Positions 1 through 8,626 of a stretch of 64,000 nucleotides of DNA are shown here, one piece after another. Below the pieces are notes generated by a model that had not been told where the DNA came from, searched no databases, and saw nothing but the letters and a program-made list of their open reading frames with translations. The translations under genes and the position numbers were made by a program. The stretch lies in assembly GCA_035532935.1 (NCBI GenBank), contig DATKQE010000026.1, positions 30,304 through 94,303 of the forward strand, read 5' to 3'. Each line of letters starts with the position of its first letter. Positions within the stretch are counted from its first letter, which is position 1. Source of the DNA: DATJLY01 sp035532935. GTDB lineage: Bacteria; Pseudomonadota; Alphaproteobacteria; ATCC43930; CGMCC-115725.

Positions 1-2
1 AG

Positions 3-416
3 CTCATTCAGCTCAGCGGGGCGCAGATCGGCGCGGGCGACCTCATTCGCTTCCTCGTCGTCGCCAGCATCAGCTACGTCATCGGCTGGACCGCCTATCC
101 GCTGACGGCGCTGCCGTTCTGCCGCAGGTTCGCCACCGAGGAGCGCGCGCTCGGCTTCATCATCGCCTATAACTGGTCGCAGGCGCTGCAGACCGCGCTG
201 GTGCTGGCGGTCACGGTGATCGGCGCGCTGCATCTTTTCCCGGACTATGTCGTCGCCTATGCCGAGACGGTCTCCTATATCGCCATCCTCGTCTATGAAT
301 GGTTCATCGCCCGCATCGCGCTCGAGGCCAGCGGCCTTGCCGCGACGGCGCTGGTGCTGCTCGACGTGGTGCTGACTGCGCTGCTGACCCAGGCGACGAT
401 GATGTTGGCCGGTTAG
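3..416 (+). CDS. Membrane protein, C-terminal part (gene starts before the window)
   Basis: This open frame runs in from the left edge and ends at a TAG at 414-416, giving 137 visible residues. The visible part has about three hydrophobic stretches separated by short charged turns, one around residues 10-32 and two near the end, so it is an integral inner-membrane protein. I do not recognise the family and no catalytic motif is visible. Its stop overlaps the stop of truA on the opposite strand by four bases (413-416), so the two genes converge with no intergenic terminator. Codon use matches the neighbours. Confidence 0.7.
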   Translation, partial: LIQLSGAQIGAGDLIRFLVVASISYVIGWTAYPLTALPFCRRFATEERALGFIIAYNWSQALQTALVLAVTVIGALHLFPDYVVAYAETVSYIAILVYEWFIARIALEASGLAATALVLLDVVLTALLTQATMMLAG

Positions 417-1159
417 GGACCGGGATAGATCACGTCGACGAGGTAGAGCCCTTCGGGCGGCGCCGTCGGACCGCCGGCACGGCGGTCGCGCGCCGCGAGT
501 GCCGCCGCCACGTCGCCGACACGCCACTTCCCGGCGCCCACCAGTTTCAGCGTCCCCACCATGTTGCGCACCTGGTGATGCAGGAACGAGCGGGCACGCG
601 CCTCGATGCGAATTTCGTCGCCCGCGCGGAGGACGGTGAGCGCATCGAGTGTCTTCACCGGCGAGCGCGCCTGGCACAGCGAATCGCGGAACGTGGTGAA
701 GTCGTGCCGACCGAGGAGAAGCTGTGCCGCCGCGCGCATCGCCGCGTCATCGAGCAGCGGGGCCACGTGCCAGACGCGCCCGCGCTCCACCGTCGGCGGC
801 GGCCGGCGATTGAGGATGCGGTAGAGATAGACCCGCAGGCGCGCCGCCCGTCGCGCGTCGAAATCGTCGGCGACGCGTTCGACCGCGAGCACGGCGACCG
901 CTTCCGGCTTCACGTGCTGATTGAGCGCGCCGCGGATCGTATCGGGCGCGATCTCGCGCGGCAGGTCGAGATGCGCGCACTGGCCGAGCGCATGGACGCC
1001 GGCATCGGTCCGCCCGGCCCCGTGCACCACCGCCACCGCGCCGCAGAAGCGCGCCACCGCTTCTTCGAGAATTTGCTGCACCGACCGCCCCTTCGCCTGG
1101 CGCTGCCAGCCGACCAGGCCGGTGCCGTCATATTCGAGCGTCAGCTTGTAGCGGGGCAT
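413..1159 (-). CDS. truA: tRNA pseudouridine(38-40) synthase TruA
   Basis: Converts uridines 38, 39 and 40 in the tRNA anticodon arm to pseudouridine. The 248-residue length is normal for TruA. The N-terminus starts 'MPRYKLTLEYDGTGLVGWQ', the usual TruA opening, and the catalytic aspartate lies in 'GAGRTDAGVHA' at about residue 52. Another family motif, 'FLHHQVRNMVG', is near the C-terminus. The start overlaps the end of fmt by 19 bases, so the two are translationally coupled in an fmt-truA unit transcribed leftward. Nothing looks truncated. Confidence 0.97.
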   Translation of the reverse strand: MPRYKLTLEYDGTGLVGWQRQAKGRSVQQILEEAVARFCGAVAVVHGAGRTDAGVHALGQCAHLDLPREIAPDTIRGALNQHVKPEAVAVLAVERVADDFDARRAARLRVYLYRILNRRPPPTVERGRVWHVAPLLDDAAMRAAAQLLLGRHDFTTFRDSLCQARSPVKTLDALTVLRAGDEIRIEARARSFLHHQVRNMVGTLKLVGAGKWRVGDVAAALAARDRRAGGPTAPPEGLYLVDVIYPGP

Positions 1160-2079
1160 GGCAGCACGGTGCCGGCGGGAATGGCGAAGCCGCGCAGGAA
1201 CGCGGCGGCGTCGAGCGCGCCGCGGCCGGGGCGCTGCAGTACCAGGAGCCGCAGCGCGTCCTCGCCGCAGGCGACGCGCAACCGATCGTCGAGCACCGTC
1301 CCCGGTGCGGCGCCAGGGTCGCCGGGCGCGATCGCGGCCTCCAGCACCTTGAAGCGCGCGCCGTCATGCTCGAACCACACGCCCGGCGCCGGATTGAGCG
1401 CCCGCACTGCGCGCTCGAGCCGGGCGGCGGGCGAGCGCCAGTCGAGCCGCCCTTCCTCGGACCGGAGCTTCCGCGCATAGGTGGCGCCGGTATCGGGCTG
1501 CGGCCGCGGCGCCAGACGGCCGGCGGCAAGCCCGTCGAGCGCCGCGACGATCAGGCGCGCGCCACATTCGGCGAGTGCGGCAGTGAGTTCGGGTGCGGTC
1601 GTGCGCGGACCGATCGGCACTTTCTCTGCGAGCACGATCGGCCCGGTGTCGAGCCCCTCGTCCATCTGCATGATGGTGATGCCGGTGGTCGCGTCTCCTT
1701 CGAGGATCGCCCGCTCGATCGGCGCCGCCCCACGCCAGCGCGGCAGCAACGAGGCGTGCACGTTGAGACAGCCCAGGCGCGGCGCGCGCAGTATCGCCGG
1801 CGGCAGGATCAGCCCATAGGCCGCCACCACCGCTGCATCGAGGCCCAAGGCGGCGAACGCGTCGGCTTCGGCCGGGCCGAGCCGCTCGGGCATGACGAGC
1901 GGCAGTCCCGCCGCCGCGGCGGCAAGCTGCACCGGCGACGGCTGCACCCGGTGGCCGCGCCCCGCCGGCCGCGGCGGTTGGCAATAGACCGCGGCGACGC
2001 GATGGCCGGCGTCGAGAAGCGCTGCGAGGATTCGCGCCGCAAAATCCGGCGTGCCGAGAAACGCGAGACGAAGGCTCAT
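1141..2079 (-). CDS. fmt: Methionyl-tRNA formyltransferase
   Basis: Transfers a formyl group from 10-formyl-tetrahydrofolate to initiator Met-tRNA. The 312 residues comprise the formyltransferase Rossmann-like domain ('LRLAFLGTPDFAARIL' at the N-terminus, 'NVHASLLPRWRGAAPIERA' around residues 110-125) and a C-terminal tRNA-binding beta-barrel domain. It sits between def and truA on the same strand, the common alphaproteobacterial arrangement linking N-terminal formylation and deformylation. The gap to def is only 25 bases, so def, fmt and truA probably form one transcript. Confidence 0.97.
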   Translation of the reverse strand: MSLRLAFLGTPDFAARILAALLDAGHRVAAVYCQPPRPAGRGHRVQPSPVQLAAAAAGLPLVMPERLGPAEADAFAALGLDAAVVAAYGLILPPAILRAPRLGCLNVHASLLPRWRGAAPIERAILEGDATTGITIMQMDEGLDTGPIVLAEKVPIGPRTTAPELTAALAECGARLIVAALDGLAAGRLAPRPQPDTGATYARKLRSEEGRLDWRSPAARLERAVRALNPAPGVWFEHDGARFKVLEAAIAPGDPGAAPGTVLDDRLRVACGEDALRLLVLQRPGRGALDAAAFLRGFAIPAGTVLPCPATS

Positions 2080-2104
2080 GGCAATGGTTGCGGCACGAAG
2101 CGGC

Positions 2105-2629
2105 TCAGGCCGGGACGGGGTCCTTCTGGCGCTTCACCTTGGCGAGCTTACGCAGGATGATGTTGCGCTTGAGCGCGGATATCCGATCGACGAAGAGCAC
2201 GCCATCGAGATGGTCCATCTCGTGCTGGATGCAGGTTGCGAGCAGGCCCTTGGCCTCGAGCTCGCGGATCTCGTTCTGCTCGTCGAGATAGCGCAGCCTG
2301 ATCGCAGCCGGGCGCGCGACATCGGCGTAATGCTCGGGCAGCGACAGGCAGCCTTCGTTGACCATCATCAGCTCGTCGGAACGCCACAAGATCTCGGGAT
2401 TGGCGATCTTGTACGGCTGCGGCTTCTCGCCTTCGCGAGCGCAATCGACGACCATGACGCGCAGCGCCTCGCCCACCTGCGGCGCCGCGAGCCCGATCCC
2501 GGGCGCAGCATACATGGTCTCGAGCAGGTCCCGCATCAGCCGCCGCTCCCGATCGTCGACCGCACGCACCGGCCGCGCCTTCAGCTTGAGGCGCGGGTCG
2601 GGAGCGGTGATGATGGGCAGGATGGCCAT
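2105..2629 (-). CDS. def: Peptide deformylase
   Basis: Removes the N-formyl group from nascent proteins using a metal ion in the cytoplasm. All three family motifs are present: motif 1 'GIGLAAPQVG' near residue 45, motif 2 'EGCLSLPE' with the metal-binding cysteine, and motif 3 'QHEMDHLDG' with the two metal-binding histidines and catalytic glutamate. The 174-residue length is typical. It is first in the def-fmt-truA run and is divergent from rmuC across about 87 bases, which must hold both promoters. Confidence 0.97.
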   Translation of the reverse strand: MAILPIITAPDPRLKLKARPVRAVDDRERRLMRDLLETMYAAPGIGLAAPQVGEALRVMVVDCAREGEKPQPYKIANPEILWRSDELMMVNEGCLSLPEHYADVARPAAIRLRYLDEQNEIRELEAKGLLATCIQHEMDHLDGVLFVDRISALKRNIILRKLAKVKRQKDPVPA

Positions 2630-2716
2630 GGCCGAAATCGCTGGGGGGTTCGTTCAGCCCTTAGGTATGACGCCCTCGCGCCTGCGTCAACCGGCCGATC
2701 ATGCTAGGATGCCGGC

Positions 2717-3958
2717 ATGGTGACGGCACTCGTCGTGGCGGCGGTGGTGCTGGCAGCGGCCGCGGTGGCGCTCGCCGCGATGCTGTTGCGCGCGCGCGAG
2801 AATGCGATCCGGGCAGCGGCGCGGCTCGGCGAGCTCGAACGCGGGATCGCCACGGCCGAAAAGCTGCGCGAGGAGATGGCGAATGCGGCCAAGGCCGCGG
2901 TGCTGGAGACGGCGCAGCAGGTGTCCTCGAACCTCATCGACGACCACCGGCGCGAAGCCGCGGAAATGCGCAAGGCGGCCGAGGAACGGGTGCAGCAGAC
3001 CTCCGATCTGCTGGTCAAGCAGGTCGACGTGATTGCCAAGGCCGTGGCCGCGCTCGATGGCCAGGTTCAGGAAAAGGGCCGCGTGCTCGACACGGTCTGG
3101 CGCTCGCTCTCGAGCCCCGGCGGCGCCGGACAGTTTGCCGAGATCGGCCTCGCCAATACGCTCAAGGGGTTCGGCCTCGAGACGGGGCGCGACTACGTGC
3201 TGCAGGCGACGACCGAGGACCAGGTCTCGGGCCAGCGCCTCAGGCCCGATGCGCTCGTCTTTCTGCCCGGCAACAGCGCCGTCGTCATCGACTGCAAGGC
3301 ATCGAAATTCGTGGTGGAGATTGCCGCCGCCGAGGATGGCGCCGATGAGAGCGAGGCTTATGCCAACCTCGCCCGCACCATGAACCAGCACCTAAAGGCG
3401 CTGGCCGACAAGAACTATCGCGGTGCGGTGCAGGCCGCCTGGCGCGACGGCAGGCGGAGCGGCGATCTCGCGCGCGTGTTCAGCGTCATGTATCTGCCCA
3501 ACGACGGCGCGGTCGAGAAGCTGTGCCGCGCGGACGCCGATTTTCTCCACAAGGCGCGGGAAGCGCAGATCATCCTGGCCGGGCCGGCGGTGCTGCATTG
3601 CCTGCTGTCGCTTGCCGCGGTCGAGATCAACCACGAGCGTCAGGTCGAGAACCAGCAGCGCATTATCGAGGCGGCACAGTTGCTGCTTGACGGCGTGACC
3701 CAGGCCCTGGCCCATGCCGGCGCCGTCGGCAAGGGGATCAAGGCCGCCGCCGACAGCTTCCAGAAACTGACCGGATCGGTGAACCAGCGCCTGTTGCCGC
3801 GCGCGCGCCGCCTTGCGGCCCTGGGCGTGGCACCGGGGCGGACGCTCCCCGCCAATCTCCCGAGCTATGTCGTCGCCGCCGTCGAGCCCGACCATCTCAT
3901 CGAAGGCGAGGCCGCTGAAGTGCCGGAGCCGCCGGTGCCGCGGCTGAGCGCGGAATAG
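2717..3958 (+). CDS. rmuC: DNA recombination protein RmuC
   Basis: RmuC proteins limit recombination at inverted repeats and carry a PD-(D/E)XK nuclease-like fold. The 413 residues start with one membrane-spanning segment (about residues 3-23), followed by a charged alpha-helical coiled coil to roughly residue 110 and then the conserved RmuC domain. Typical stretches are 'RPDALVFLPGN' and 'VIDCKASKF', the latter containing the D..K nuclease-like residues, and 'VFSVMYLPNDGAVEKLC'. The stop codon directly abuts the recR stop on the other strand. Confidence 0.93.
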   Translation: MVTALVVAAVVLAAAAVALAAMLLRARENAIRAAARLGELERGIATAEKLREEMANAAKAAVLETAQQVSSNLIDDHRREAAEMRKAAEERVQQTSDLLVKQVDVIAKAVAALDGQVQEKGRVLDTVWRSLSSPGGAGQFAEIGLANTLKGFGLETGRDYVLQATTEDQVSGQRLRPDALVFLPGNSAVVIDCKASKFVVEIAAAEDGADESEAYANLARTMNQHLKALADKNYRGAVQAAWRDGRRSGDLARVFSVMYLPNDGAVEKLCRADADFLHKAREAQIILAGPAVLHCLLSLAAVEINHERQVENQQRIIEAAQLLLDGVTQALAHAGAVGKGIKAAADSFQKLTGSVNQRLLPRARRLAALGVAPGRTLPANLPSYVVAAVEPDHLIEGEAAEVPEPPVPRLSAE

Positions 3959-4558
3959 CTACACCGGTCCCTCGACCTTGCGCCGGGCCACGAGCGCGGC
4001 CGTGAGCGTGCCCTCGTCGAGATAGTCGAGCTCGCCGCCCACCGGGACGCCGTGGGCGAGGCGCGTGACCGCGACGCCGGTCGCGGCGAGGCGGTCGGCG
4101 AGGTAATGCGCCGTGGTCTGACCCTCGACGGTGGCGTTGAGCGCGAGGATCACTTCGCGCACGCCGCCTTCGCCGACACGGGCGACGAGCGCGCCGATGC
4201 GCAGCTCGTCCGGTCCTACCCCATCGAGCGCCGAGAGCGTGCCGCCGAGCACGTGATAGCGGCCCTTGAACGCGCCCGAACGCTCGATCGCCCAGAGATC
4301 GGCCACGTCCTCGACGACGCAGAGCAAATGCGGATCGCGCCGTGGATCGGCGCAGATGGCGCAGGGATCGGTGGTGTCGGGATTGCCGCACACCGAGCAG
4401 GGACGGATCTGCCGCGCCGTCGCCATCAGCGCCTCGCTCAACGGCTCCATCAGGCTCTCGCGCCGCTTCAGCAGATAGAGCGCCGCGCGCCGCGCCGAAC
4501 GCGGCCCCAAACCCGGCAGCTTGGCCAGCAGCGCGACAAGACGGTCGATCTCGGACAT
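3959..4558 (-). CDS. recR: Recombination mediator RecR
   Basis: Acts with RecF and RecO to load RecA at single-strand gaps. The 199-residue protein has an N-terminal helix-hairpin-helix region ('LAKLPGLGPRSARRAALYLL'), a four-cysteine zinc finger ('CSVCGNPDTTDPCAIC', about residues 55-70) and a Toprim domain starting at 'LLCVVEDVADLWAIE'. It lies 25 bases downstream of ebfC and after dnaX, the classic dnaX-ybaB-recR operon. Its stop (3959-3961) touches the rmuC stop, leaving no intergenic base. Confidence 0.97.
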   Translation of the reverse strand: MSEIDRLVALLAKLPGLGPRSARRAALYLLKRRESLMEPLSEALMATARQIRPCSVCGNPDTTDPCAICADPRRDPHLLCVVEDVADLWAIERSGAFKGRYHVLGGTLSALDGVGPDELRIGALVARVGEGGVREVILALNATVEGQTTAHYLADRLAATGVAVTRLAHGVPVGGELDYLDEGTLTAALVARRKVEGPV

Positions 4559-4583
4559 GGGACGGCGGAATTGGCCCCGCGCG

Positions 4584-4907
4584 CTAGAACGGCAGCTTCA
4601 TCCCCGGCGGCAGCTTGAGACCGCCGGTGAGCTTGGCCATCTCTTCGCCGACATGGCTCTCGACGCGCGACTTGGCGTCGTTGAATGCGGCCAGCACGAG
4701 GTCCTCGAGCACCTCGGTCTCGTTGGGATCGACCAGCGACTTGTCGATCTTGAGCTGCTTCATCTCGCCCTTGCCGTTGAGCGTCACCTGCACCAGGCCG
4801 CCGCCGGCGGCGCCCGTCACTTCGACCGTGTCGAGCTTCGCTTGCAGCTCGCTCATGCGCGACTGCATCTCCTGCGCCTGTTTCAGCATCTGGCCGAGAT
4901 TCTTCAT
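4584..4907 (-). CDS. ebfC: Nucleoid-associated protein, YbaB/EbfC family
   Basis: A small DNA-binding protein of 107 residues, homodimeric in characterised relatives. The start is the ATG at 4907, giving the standard opening 'MKNLGQMLKQAQEMQSRM'; the frame stays open upstream but that part lies inside dnaX and is not family-like. Family features are the N-terminal amphipathic helix, the glycine-rich 'GAAGGGLVQVTLNGKGEM' and the C-terminal 'GGLKLPPGMKLPF'. It overlaps the dnaX stop by four bases (ATGA), so the two are translationally coupled. Confidence 0.96.
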   Translation of the reverse strand: MKNLGQMLKQAQEMQSRMSELQAKLDTVEVTGAAGGGLVQVTLNGKGEMKQLKIDKSLVDPNETEVLEDLVLAAFNDAKSRVESHVGEEMAKLTGGLKLPPGMKLPF

Positions 4908-6625
4908 GGCGACTCGTCTCCTTCGCTGCGCTCGTCGGCGCCGTCGGGCGGTTCGGGATGGGCCGGCTCGAGCGGTGCGAGATCGCGCACCGCCTCGATC
5001 CGCGCGCCGGGAAAGGTCTCGAGCACGGCGCGCACCAGCGGGTGCTGCGCCGCTTCGCTGCGCATCGTGCGCTCGCGCGACTGCGCCTCCTCGCGCAAGG
5101 TCGGCCCGCCCGGCTCGGCCGAGACGCTCACCACCCAGCGCCGCCCGGTCCATTGCGTCAGCAACTGACCGAGGCGGTTGCTGAGGTCGCGCGGCGCGGC
5201 CTCGGTCGGGTGCAGCTCGATCCGCCCGGGCTCGAAATGCACGAGATGAACATTGGCATAAAGATGCGAGCGCAGCACCGCCTCGCGGTGCTGATCGAAC
5301 AGCTCGACCACGTCGAGGAAGCTCTGCGGTTCGGGCATCGCCGCGGGCGCCGGCGCGGCTTGGGGCAGCGCCATGGCGCGCGGCTGCGGCGCCGACGCCG
5401 GCGCGGCCATCGCGACGCGCGGCGGCGGCGGCGGCGGTGCGGCCGGGCCCGGTGCCTGCGCCGGGGCGCTGTCGAGCACCCGCACCAATTCGGCCGGCGA
5501 CGGCAGGTCGGCGACATAGGCGAGCCGCACCAGCACCATTTCCGCAGCCTCGATCGGCGACGGCGCGGATTGCGCCTCGCCGAGGCCCTTGAGCAGCATC
5601 TGCCAGGCACGGGCAAGCGCCGGAATGCCGAGACGCTCGGCCAGCGCCAGGCCCCGGGCGCGTTCCCCTTCGAGCACCGGATCGCCCTCGCCCGCCGCCG
5701 GCGACAGCTTGAGCCGGGTCAGGAAATGGACCAGTTCCAACAAATCCTGCAGCACCAACACCGGGTCGGCACCGCCCTCGTAGAGCGCGTTCATGCGCTT
5801 GAGCGCGCCCGCCGCATCGCCCCGGAGCGCCGCCTCGATCAGGTCGAAGACGAGCGCGCGATCGGCGATGCCGAGCATCTCGCGCACCGCCGCCTCGCCG
5901 ACCTCGCCGCCGCCCAACGCGATCGCCTGGTCGAGCAGCGACAGCCCGTCACGCACCGAGCCGTCGGCCGCGCGGGCGATGAGGGCGATGGCGGCGGGCG
6001 CGGCCGTCACCGACTCGGCGGTCGCGATCGCGGCATAATGCGCGGCCAGCAGCTCGGCCGGCACACGACGCAGCGAAAAGCGCTGGCAGCGCGACAGCAC
6101 CGTGATCGGCACCTTGTGGATTTCGGTGGTGGCGAAGATGAACTTGACGTCGGGCGGCGGCTCCTCGAGCGTCTTCAACAGCGCGTTGAAGGCGTTGCGC
6201 GACAGCATGTGCACTTCGTCGATGATGTAGACCTTGAAGCGCGCCGCGACCGGCTTGTAGCGCACGCCCTCGGTCAACTCGCGGATGTCGTCGACGCCGG
6301 TGCGCGAGGCCGCGTCCATCTCCATCACATCGACATGGCGGTCCTCGGCGATCGCCCGGCACGGCTCGCATTGGCCGCAGGGATCGGCGGTCGGGCCGCC
6401 CTTCCCGTCCGCGCCGACGCAGTTGAGCGCGCGCGCGAGGATGCGGGCGGTGGTGGTCTTGCCGACCCCGCGCACGCCGCACAGGATGAAGGCATGCGCA
6501 ATCCGGCCGGTGGCGATGGCATTGGTGAGCGTGCGCACCATCGCTTCCTGGCCGATCAGCTCGGCGAAGCGGCTGGGGCGGTATTTGCGCGCGAGCACGC
6601 GGTAGGCGGTGCCCGGCTCGCTCAT
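4904..6625 (-). CDS. dnaX: DNA polymerase III subunit gamma/tau
   Basis: The clamp-loader ATPase subunit that assembles the replicative polymerase. The 573 residues start at the ATG at 6625 ('MSEPGTAYRVLARKYRP'), preferred over the upstream in-frame ATG because this is the conserved opening. Visible features are the Walker A 'GVRGVGKTTTAR', a zinc-binding cysteine cluster ('DPCGQCEPC'), the Walker B 'DEVHMLSRNAFNALLKTLEE' and the sensor 'ATTEIHKVPITVLSRC'. A proline/alanine-rich linker near residues 395-440 precedes the C-terminal tau part. It lies directly downstream of the SRP RNA gene and upstream of ebfC and recR. Confidence 0.97.
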   Translation of the reverse strand: MSEPGTAYRVLARKYRPSRFAELIGQEAMVRTLTNAIATGRIAHAFILCGVRGVGKTTTARILARALNCVGADGKGGPTADPCGQCEPCRAIAEDRHVDVMEMDAASRTGVDDIRELTEGVRYKPVAARFKVYIIDEVHMLSRNAFNALLKTLEEPPPDVKFIFATTEIHKVPITVLSRCQRFSLRRVPAELLAAHYAAIATAESVTAAPAAIALIARAADGSVRDGLSLLDQAIALGGGEVGEAAVREMLGIADRALVFDLIEAALRGDAAGALKRMNALYEGGADPVLVLQDLLELVHFLTRLKLSPAAGEGDPVLEGERARGLALAERLGIPALARAWQMLLKGLGEAQSAPSPIEAAEMVLVRLAYVADLPSPAELVRVLDSAPAQAPGPAAPPPPPPRVAMAAPASAPQPRAMALPQAAPAPAAMPEPQSFLDVVELFDQHREAVLRSHLYANVHLVHFEPGRIELHPTEAAPRDLSNRLGQLLTQWTGRRWVVSVSAEPGGPTLREEAQSRERTMRSEAAQHPLVRAVLETFPGARIEAVRDLAPLEPAHPEPPDGADERSEGDESP

Positions 6626-6648
6626 GGCTGCACCTTCGGATGGGCGGA

Positions 6649-6750
6649 GTGGGAGACTGAACGGCAACCCAGACCAAAACTCGTTACGGCTGCTTCCTTC
6701 CGGACCTGACCGGGTTGGCGAGGGACCTGTCCGCCGCCAGCCTCCCGCGC
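6649..6750 (-). ncRNA. ffs: Signal recognition particle 4.5S-type RNA
   Basis: The minus strand carries the universal SRP RNA core 'GGTCAGGTCCGGAAGGAAGC' (about 6691-6710), the apical tetraloop and symmetric loop that bind Ffh. The outer ends can pair: GGGAGGCUG near the 5' end matches CAGUCUCCC at the 3' end over nine consecutive pairs, which sets the borders at about 6750 and 6649. It lies just upstream of dnaX, a frequent alphaproteobacterial position. The borders are inferred from pairing, so the true ends may differ by a few bases. Confidence 0.93.
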
Positions 6751-6835
6751 CACTATATCAGGTCCGAGCGCCACCGGCGCAAGGACGAAGCCGGCCGCTT
6801 GCCCGGCGGGCGCGCTTCCCCCTAAGAAGCGCAGC

Positions 6836-7744
6836 ATGACCGACGTCAATTTCTATGCGGGCGGCGCGCTCGACCGCGCGGCGCCGCGGCGCAAGGACGG
6901 GGCGTGGATCGCCGCGCTCCTCGAGGACGCCGAAAGCCGCTTCGTCGCCATCTGGCGCGGCCAGAATCTTGTCCTGGCCGAGGATGGCGGGGCGCCGCGC
7001 GCGGCATTGCTGGAGCGCCGGGCCGTCGCCGCGCTCGCCGGCGAGCCGGTGCTGCTGGGGCTGATCGAGGCACGTGCCTATTTCGCGGTCGATGTCTCGT
7101 CCGTCGAGGCGCCGCTCGCCGCGTTCGCGACCGCCGAACCAATGGCGTTCACCGATCTGCGCCGTGTCGGGCCGCTGCTGCCGCGCCAGGAGGGCGCGCT
7201 TTTGGCCTATGCGCGCGGCATCGCCTATTGGCACGAGCGCCATCGCTTCTGCGGCGTGTGCGGTGCGCCGACGCGGAGCGAGGAGGGCGGACATGTGCGA
7301 CGCTGCAGCGATTCTGGCTGCGCCACCGCGCATTTCCCGCGCACCGACCCGGCGGTGATCATGCTGGTTCATGACGGCGAGCGCTGTCTCTTGGGCCGCA
7401 AGCCGGGCTGGCCCGCGGGCATGCACTCGACGCTGGCCGGCTTCGTCGAGCCGGGCGAGAGCCTCGAAGAGGCGGTGGCGCGCGAAGTGTTCGAGGAAAC
7501 CGGCATCCGCGTCGACGAGGTCGCCTATCATTCCTCGCAGCCCTGGCCATTCCCGGCCTCGCTCATGCTCGGCTTCCACGCCCGCGCCCGCTCGCACGAG
7601 ATCACTGTCGATCCCGAGGAGCTGGAACACGCCGCGTGGTACGAGCGCGGCGATCTCCTCGCGCGGCATGACGACGACACGATGCGCCTGCCGCGCCGCG
7701 ACTCGATCGCCCGCCGCCTGGTCGAGGACTGGCTGCGCCGCTGA
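6836..7744 (+). CDS. nudC: NAD+ diphosphatase / NADH pyrophosphatase NudC
   Basis: Hydrolyses NAD(H) to NMN(H) and AMP, and removes NAD caps from RNA in E. coli. The 302 residues have an N-terminal domain, a zinc ribbon ('CGVCGAP' then 'CSDSGC', the second pair spaced by four rather than two residues) and a Nudix domain with the box 'GFVEPGESLEEAVAREVFEE'. The NudC-specific 'SQPWPFPASLMLGF' follows the Nudix box. The gene is divergent from ffs and convergent with the DUF2218 gene, whose stop lies 3 bases beyond its own. Confidence 0.95.
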   Translation: MTDVNFYAGGALDRAAPRRKDGAWIAALLEDAESRFVAIWRGQNLVLAEDGGAPRAALLERRAVAALAGEPVLLGLIEARAYFAVDVSSVEAPLAAFATAEPMAFTDLRRVGPLLPRQEGALLAYARGIAYWHERHRFCGVCGAPTRSEEGGHVRRCSDSGCATAHFPRTDPAVIMLVHDGERCLLGRKPGWPAGMHSTLAGFVEPGESLEEAVAREVFEETGIRVDEVAYHSSQPWPFPASLMLGFHARARSHEITVDPEELEHAAWYERGDLLARHDDDTMRLPRRDSIARRLVEDWLRR

Positions 7745-7747
7745 TCC

Positions 7748-8050
7748 TCAGCCGGCGGCGCGGCGCCAGACGATCGCAGGCTTGTCGCGGAAGGCGAAGC
7801 GTTCGAGATGGCGGACGACGGTGTGCTCGAGCCGGGCCAGCGCGGCCTCGTCCCCGGCCTCGGCGCGGAGCACGAGGAGCGCGGGCTCCGGCACCGCCAT
7901 CCGGCACACGCCATAGGGGAATTCGACGCTGCCCTCGGCCGCGCCGCATTGCGCCGGCAGGCGATGCTCGAAATGCTTGCAGAGCTGGGTCATATAGCGC
8001 TGTGCGAGCGCGGTCGCGACGCGCGCCTCGGCGGTAAGAACCGGGTCCAT
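7748..8050 (-). CDS. DUF2218 domain protein
   Basis: A 100-residue cytoplasmic protein that fits the DUF2218 family: an N-terminal 'ARVATALAQRYMTQLCKHF' helix, a central beta-rich part and a C-terminal 'LARLEHTVVRHLERFAFRD'. Function is unknown; family members are often found near siderophore-interacting ferric reductases or metal-responsive regulators. Its start overlaps the stop of the PadR-family gene by one base (TGATG), so the two form one translationally coupled unit, probably under the same operator. Confidence 0.8.
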   Translation of the reverse strand: MDPVLTAEARVATALAQRYMTQLCKHFEHRLPAQCGAAEGSVEFPYGVCRMAVPEPALLVLRAEAGDEAALARLEHTVVRHLERFAFRDKPAIVWRRAAG

Positions 8051-8613
8051 CAGGTGCGCTCCACCGTGACCGCCGCGGCGTCGAGCGCGGCGACGATGGC
8101 GGCACTTTCGGCCTCGCTCAAGGGACCCCGCGCCAGGCGCAGGCGAAGCGCCAAGCGCAGATTCTGCATCGCCCGCACCAATTGCGGCGACGGTCCGCCG
8201 CCATGGGCGGCACTGATCTCGCCGATGCGGGCGAAAATGGCGTCGACCAGCGCCCGGTTGGCCGCAAGCGCGGCCTCGCCCTCGGCGGTCATGGCATAGA
8301 GCTTCTTGCCGCCCTGGCTCGCAGTGACGGTGGTGTAGCCCAACTCCTCGAGCAGCGTCAGAGTCGGATAGATGACGCCGGGACTTGGACTGTAGGAACC
8401 CGCGAGCCGTTCCTCGATGTCCTTGATGATCTCATAGCCGTGGCGCGGCTTCTCGGCGATCAGCCGCAGGATGACGAAGCGGAGATCACCCTGGTCGAAC
8501 ACGCGACCGCGGCCGCCGCGCATGTGATCGAAACCGCGTCCGCCGTGGCGGCCGAACCATTCGCCGCGGGCATAGCGGCGCCCATGACATCCCCCGAAAG
8601 CCTTACCGCACAT
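8050..8613 (-). CDS. PadR-family regulator, YqjI-like (probable metal sensor)
   Basis: A 187-residue transcription regulator. Residues 1-35 are rich in Gly, Arg, His and Cys (Cys2, Cys9, His10, His23, His30), and from about residue 42 follows a PadR winged helix ('DLRFVILRLIAEKPRHGYEI', 'YSPSPGVIYPTLTLLEELGY'). This layout matches E. coli YqjI, a nickel-responsive repressor of the ferric reductase gene yqjH; the metal assignment here is inference. The start is supported by an AAGGAGG Shine-Dalgarno just upstream. A duplicated palindrome lies in front of the gene, suggesting autoregulation. The coupled downstream gene is DUF2218, not YqjH. Confidence 0.85.
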   Translation of the reverse strand: MCGKAFGGCHGRRYARGEWFGRHGGRGFDHMRGGRGRVFDQGDLRFVILRLIAEKPRHGYEIIKDIEERLAGSYSPSPGVIYPTLTLLEELGYTTVTASQGGKKLYAMTAEGEAALAANRALVDAIFARIGEISAAHGGGPSPQLVRAMQNLRLALRLRLARGPLSEAESAAIVAALDAAAVTVERT

Positions 8614-8626
8614 GTTGCCTCCTTAT

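Noticed and set aside
299..1480. Long plus-strand open frame opposite truA and fmt
   Set aside because: It is Arg/Ala/His-rich low-complexity translation created by high GC; truA and fmt on the other strand carry full family motifs.
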